From: Verrucomicrobiota bacterium
GTDB taxonomy: Bacteria; Verrucomicrobiota; Verrucomicrobiia; Verrucomicrobiales; Verrucomicrobiaceae
DNA length: 64,000 nucleotides
Assembly: GCA_017301975.1 (NCBI GenBank)
Contig: JAFLEI010000027.1
Location: forward strand, 41,142 to 105,141
Reading direction: 5' to 3'
Part shown: piece after piece, positions 61,229-64,000 of the stretch
Position numbering within the stretch: the stretch's first letter is position 1
How the letters are laid out: each line of letters opens with the position of its first letter
Notes under the pieces: model-generated
The model's database searches: none
Seen by the model: only the letters and a program-made list of their open reading frames with translations
What the model was told of the DNA's origin: nothing
Position numbers and translations under genes: made by a program

Positions 61229-62758
61229 ATGATCCCTAAATTCCCTCTTTTTCTCACCCTGCTGTTTGGCGGATTGCTGGCCTGGCTCTGGGCCACAGAT
61301 CACGTCTTTCGCTCCGGCGGCCTGATGATTCTCATCCCCCTGTGGCTGATCCTCGTCGGCCTCTGGTGGGCGCTGCACCTTCGCGGCCTGCGCCTGAAGC
61401 GGCTGGGAGTGTTCATCCTGGGAGCCATCGCCGTCATGGCGGCGTTCAAGTATCTGATCCGCTATGATGGCTCAGCCGACGGCTCCGCGTTTCCCAGCCT
61501 GGCCTGGCGCTGGCAGCAGGCGGAGGTGCTGCCGGAGATCCACAGTGGCGCAGATGCCGCGGCCGTCCCCTCCCCCACGCCACCGGGAGCGGCGGACATG
61601 CCACGCTTCCTAGGGGCCAAAGGGGACGGCATATTGCCTGAGCCGGACTGGCAAACAGACTGGAAAGCACACCCGCCGCGCGAAGTCTGGCGCATCAAGG
61701 TGGGAGACGGCTGGGCGGGCTTTGCCGTGGCAGGCGGTCGTGCGCTCACTCAGGAGCAGCGGGGTGAAGAAGAATACGTGACCTGCTACGACCTCGCCAC
61801 CGCCAAAGTCCTCTGGGCGCATGCCGACAAGACACGCTTTGATGAACCGATGGGCGGCATCGGCCCGCGCTCCACCCCCACCGTGGATGCAGCGCAAAAT
61901 GTCGTTTTCACCATAGGCTCCAAAGGCCTGCTCAACTGCCTGGACCTCACCACCGGGAAAGTCCGCTGGAGCAAAGACGTCCTGAAAGACGGCGGCGCCA
62001 CCAAAAGCCCGGAGTGGGGCAAAAGCGCCGCCCCTTTGATCGTCGGGGACACCATCGTGTGCAGCGGGGGCGACAACGGTGCCACGCTCGTCGCCTACCG
62101 GCGCAGCGACGGACAATTCGCCTGGAAGGCCGGAGACGATGGCGGCAGCTACAGCTCCCCCGTGCTGATGACACTGGCCGGGCGTGAGCAGATCGTCAGC
62201 GTGAACAGCAACTCGGTGACCGGGCATGATCCCGCCAGCGGTGCGGTGCTGTGGAAGTTTGACTGGCCCGGCATGTTTCCCAAAGTCTGTCAGCCCGTGC
62301 AGGTGACGCCAGAGCGCATCCTGGTCACCAGCAGCTACGGCCTGAAAAGCAACTTGCTGGAAATCAAACCGGCTGCCGAAGGCAGGCTGGCCGTGTCATC
62401 CATCTGGGCCGCCAGCGCGCCGCGCACGAAGTTCAGCAGCGCCAGCGTGTTTGGAACCCACGCCTACGCCTTGGATGAAGGCACCTTCTGCTGCGTGGAT
62501 CTGGCCACCGGTGAGCGCGGCTGGCGCGAAGGACGCTACGGCTTCGGCCAGCAGATCCGCCTTGGAGAGAGCCTGATTCTCGTGCAGGCGGAGAAAGGCT
62601 TCGTTGCGCTGGTCAAAGCCAACCCGGCAAAGCTGGAGGAAGTGTCACGCCTTGAAGCACTCCGCGACAAAACGTGGAATCCCCCGACGCTCGCAGGCCG
62701 CTGGCTGCTGCTGCGCAATGACCGTGAAGCGGTGTGCTTTGAACTGCCGGCAAAATAG
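61229..62758 (+). CDS. Membrane-anchored PQQ-like beta-propeller protein
   Basis: This 509-residue protein starts with about three membrane helices (residues 5-75). A Pro-rich linker and a PQQ-binding-like beta-propeller follow. The repeats are of the WxA/GxD...G form, for example CYDLATAKVLWAHADK, CLDLTTGKVRWSKDVL, AYRRSDGQFAWKAGDD and GHDPASGAVLWKFDW. The propeller would face the periplasm. The function is unknown. It is divergent from the ThuA-like gene and has no coupled neighbour. Confidence 0.82.
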   Translation: MIPKFPLFLTLLFGGLLAWLWATDHVFRSGGLMILIPLWLILVGLWWALHLRGLRLKRLGVFILGAIAVMAAFKYLIRYDGSADGSAFPSLAWRWQQAEVLPEIHSGADAAAVPSPTPPGAADMPRFLGAKGDGILPEPDWQTDWKAHPPREVWRIKVGDGWAGFAVAGGRALTQEQRGEEEYVTCYDLATAKVLWAHADKTRFDEPMGGIGPRSTPTVDAAQNVVFTIGSKGLLNCLDLTTGKVRWSKDVLKDGGATKSPEWGKSAAPLIVGDTIVCSGGDNGATLVAYRRSDGQFAWKAGDDGGSYSSPVLMTLAGREQIVSVNSNSVTGHDPASGAVLWKFDWPGMFPKVCQPVQVTPERILVTSSYGLKSNLLEIKPAAEGRLAVSSIWAASAPRTKFSSASVFGTHAYALDEGTFCCVDLATGERGWREGRYGFGQQIRLGESLILVQAEKGFVALVKANPAKLEEVSRLEALRDKTWNPPTLAGRWLLLRNDREAVCFELPAK

Positions 62759-62976
62759 AGGCCGGAGTTCCATCAAATCAGGTGGCGTCGTCAGAATGCG
62801 ATCCGTTTTGGACCTCTTCAGCGCAGCGAGGAACACTCCCATCATTCGCAGTTTTACCCGCCTTTCGTCGCGCAAAGAGTAAGCCACTCATTTCCGCAGG
62901 CAGGCCAGTTCACCTCCTCAGGCGAAGTTCAAAACCTGCAGTTCCCGCAGCTAAAATTCAATCACGCTCTCCGCTC

Positions 62977-63918
62977 TTACCACACATGGTGGAAGAAACG
63001 GCTCACCATTCCGCGAGCCGCATCCGGCTTCACGTAGCGCAGTCCTTCGCCGGAAGCCATGGCAGGCACCTGCATGGGCCCCTTTTGATTGATCACCTTG
63101 ATGGACTTGATTTCGATCCGTGCCACCGGGCAGTCGTTGGCATCCACCGGCATGATGGAGATGTGCTTGATCGTTTCCAAGCCGGACACCACCTGGCCAA
63201 AGACGGTGTACTTGCCCTCCAGCGCGCCGTAATTGCCCAAGGTCACGTAAAACTGCGATCCATTCGAACGGCGTTCAGGATTCACCCTGTCCGACCGTCG
63301 TGCCATCGCCACGGCACCGACACGATGAGGGAGCTTGATCTCGGCAGGAATCGTTTTGTCTTCCCCACCCGTGCCCCACTTGATGCGTGCTGACTCATCT
63401 GACGTCAGCGGATCGCCAGTCTGCACCAGAAAGCCTTCAATGGCCCGGTGAAAGGCCAGCCCGTTGTAAAAGCCGCTGTCACAGTGGTCGATGAAGTTGT
63501 TCACCGTCTGCGGGGCGGAGTTCGGAAACAGTTCGATCATGACCGTTTCACGCGCACCGCCAAAGGCGATCTCCATGACGGCAATTTTGTGCACCGAATC
63601 CTTCGCCCAAAGCGCCGGGTCTTCCAGCTTCTGCACCGGCAGGCGCATCGGGGTGGAGGATGCGTAGGGGGTGTATTGAGTGCGATCCGCGCTGCTGGCA
63701 CCGGCCTTGGATCCGCCCGTCTTGTCCACGGAGTTGAAGAGTGCCTTCTGCGCCTCTTCAGCCAGCTTGTCGATCTCCTCGGTGGAGGGAGTCTTGGAGG
63801 GGGCTGGCACCACCGGGACGGTGGTGGACCGGAGGGATTCCGGGGCCTTCAACTGCTGGGCGATCAATGCAGCATGGCAGCCCAAGGCCAGCAGGCAGGT
63901 CAGAAGCGGGGTCTTCAC
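62977..63918 (-). CDS. Exported cyclophilin-type peptidyl-prolyl isomerase
   Basis: This 313-residue protein has a signal peptide (MKTPLLTCLLALGCHAALIA) and a linker rich in Thr/Ser/Pro. The cyclophilin domain occupies about residues 115-285, with AFHRAIEGFLVQTGDP and SNGSQFYVTLGNYGALEGKYTVFGQV. It catalyses proline cis-trans isomerisation in periplasmic protein folding. A short tail follows the domain. The start codon is GTG at 63918. Confidence 0.9.
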   Translation of the reverse strand: MKTPLLTCLLALGCHAALIAQQLKAPESLRSTTVPVVPAPSKTPSTEEIDKLAEEAQKALFNSVDKTGGSKAGASSADRTQYTPYASSTPMRLPVQKLEDPALWAKDSVHKIAVMEIAFGGARETVMIELFPNSAPQTVNNFIDHCDSGFYNGLAFHRAIEGFLVQTGDPLTSDESARIKWGTGGEDKTIPAEIKLPHRVGAVAMARRSDRVNPERRSNGSQFYVTLGNYGALEGKYTVFGQVVSGLETIKHISIMPVDANDCPVARIEIKSIKVINQKGPMQVPAMASGEGLRYVKPDAARGMVSRFFHHVW

Positions 63919-64000
63919 GTGTCGTGCGATTTTTAAAAAACAGGGAAAGCAAATGCCATGCCGCGACTAGCGCAGATTGGACGGAACCGTTGGGCTGCTC

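Noticed and set aside
62759..62976. Possible small gene between the membrane beta-propeller and cyclophilin genes
   Set aside because: The open frames are extensions or shadows with no start signal; nothing recognisable is present in this 218-bp gap.

Overview
The window is a chromosomal segment of about 62-65% GC by eye from a member of the Verrucomicrobiota, most likely the Verrucomicrobiales (Prosthecobacter/Verrucomicrobium-like). This is inferred from gene content, not from an rRNA. It carries a c-type-cytochrome/DUF1549/DUF1553 protein next to DUF1501 proteins, a periplasmic sulfatase, a Tat-exported Gfo/Idh/MocA oxidoreductase, a ThuA-like protein and PQQ-type beta-propellers. These are hallmarks of the Planctomycetes-Verrucomicrobia-Chlamydiae group. 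No rRNA, tRNA, CRISPR array, prophage or transposase gene was recognised.

Layout. 1-5.0 kb: the end of a TauE/SafE transporter, then an hrpB helicase gene sandwiched between two PIN-domain toxin-antitoxin modules. 4.9-9.7 kb: an L,D-transpeptidase, a frameshifted beta-propeller gene and a BON/OmpA-like plus HhH gene pair, all on the minus strand. 9.8-13.8 kb: a PfkB kinase, menB, accB and accC on the plus strand, closed by a strong terminator. 13.9-16.9 kb: signal peptidase I with a large insertion, and a histidine-decarboxylase-like gene overlapping a tandem-ACT gene. 17.1-23.2 kb: lepA and the nusA-infB-rbfA translation operon. 23.4-27 kb: sulfatase and amtB. 27-32.2 kb: a Gld-like ABC operon with a DUF4340 gene. 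32.4-39 kb: a tetR-MFP-RND-OMF efflux operon. 39.1-41.7 kb: an NtrC-type regulator and queF-queC. 41.8-49.1 kb: an iclR-PSCyt-DUF1501-DUF1501 operon. 49.2-54 kb: a Gfo/Idh/MocA oxidoreductase, mogA and a tail-specific protease. 54-59.6 kb: an MBL hydrolase, rlmN, DUF1361, DUF393, NAD synthase and a solute-binding lipoprotein. 59.6-64 kb: hicAB, a ThuA-like gene, a membrane beta-propeller and a cyclophilin.

How genes work together. Many neighbours overlap by 1-4 bases (ATGA or TGATG junctions), implying translational coupling. Examples are PIN toxin/antitoxin, hdc/ACT, ABC ATPase/permease, queF/queC, iclR/PSCyt/DUF1501/DUF1501 and MBL/rlmN. Most of the window is ordinary chromosome.

The less ordinary signals are these. 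A near-consensus promoter with an embedded perfect palindrome directly precedes a vapBC module. A PIN-antitoxin pair overlaps an RNA helicase gene. A histidine-decarboxylase-like gene is coupled to a tandem-ACT gene. Non-coding palindromes include a REPIN-like element with compensatory changes, a two-copy dispersed repeat of about 150 bp, a 94-bp imperfect palindrome before menB and an infB-rbfA hairpin. A beta-propeller gene is broken at a homopolymer.
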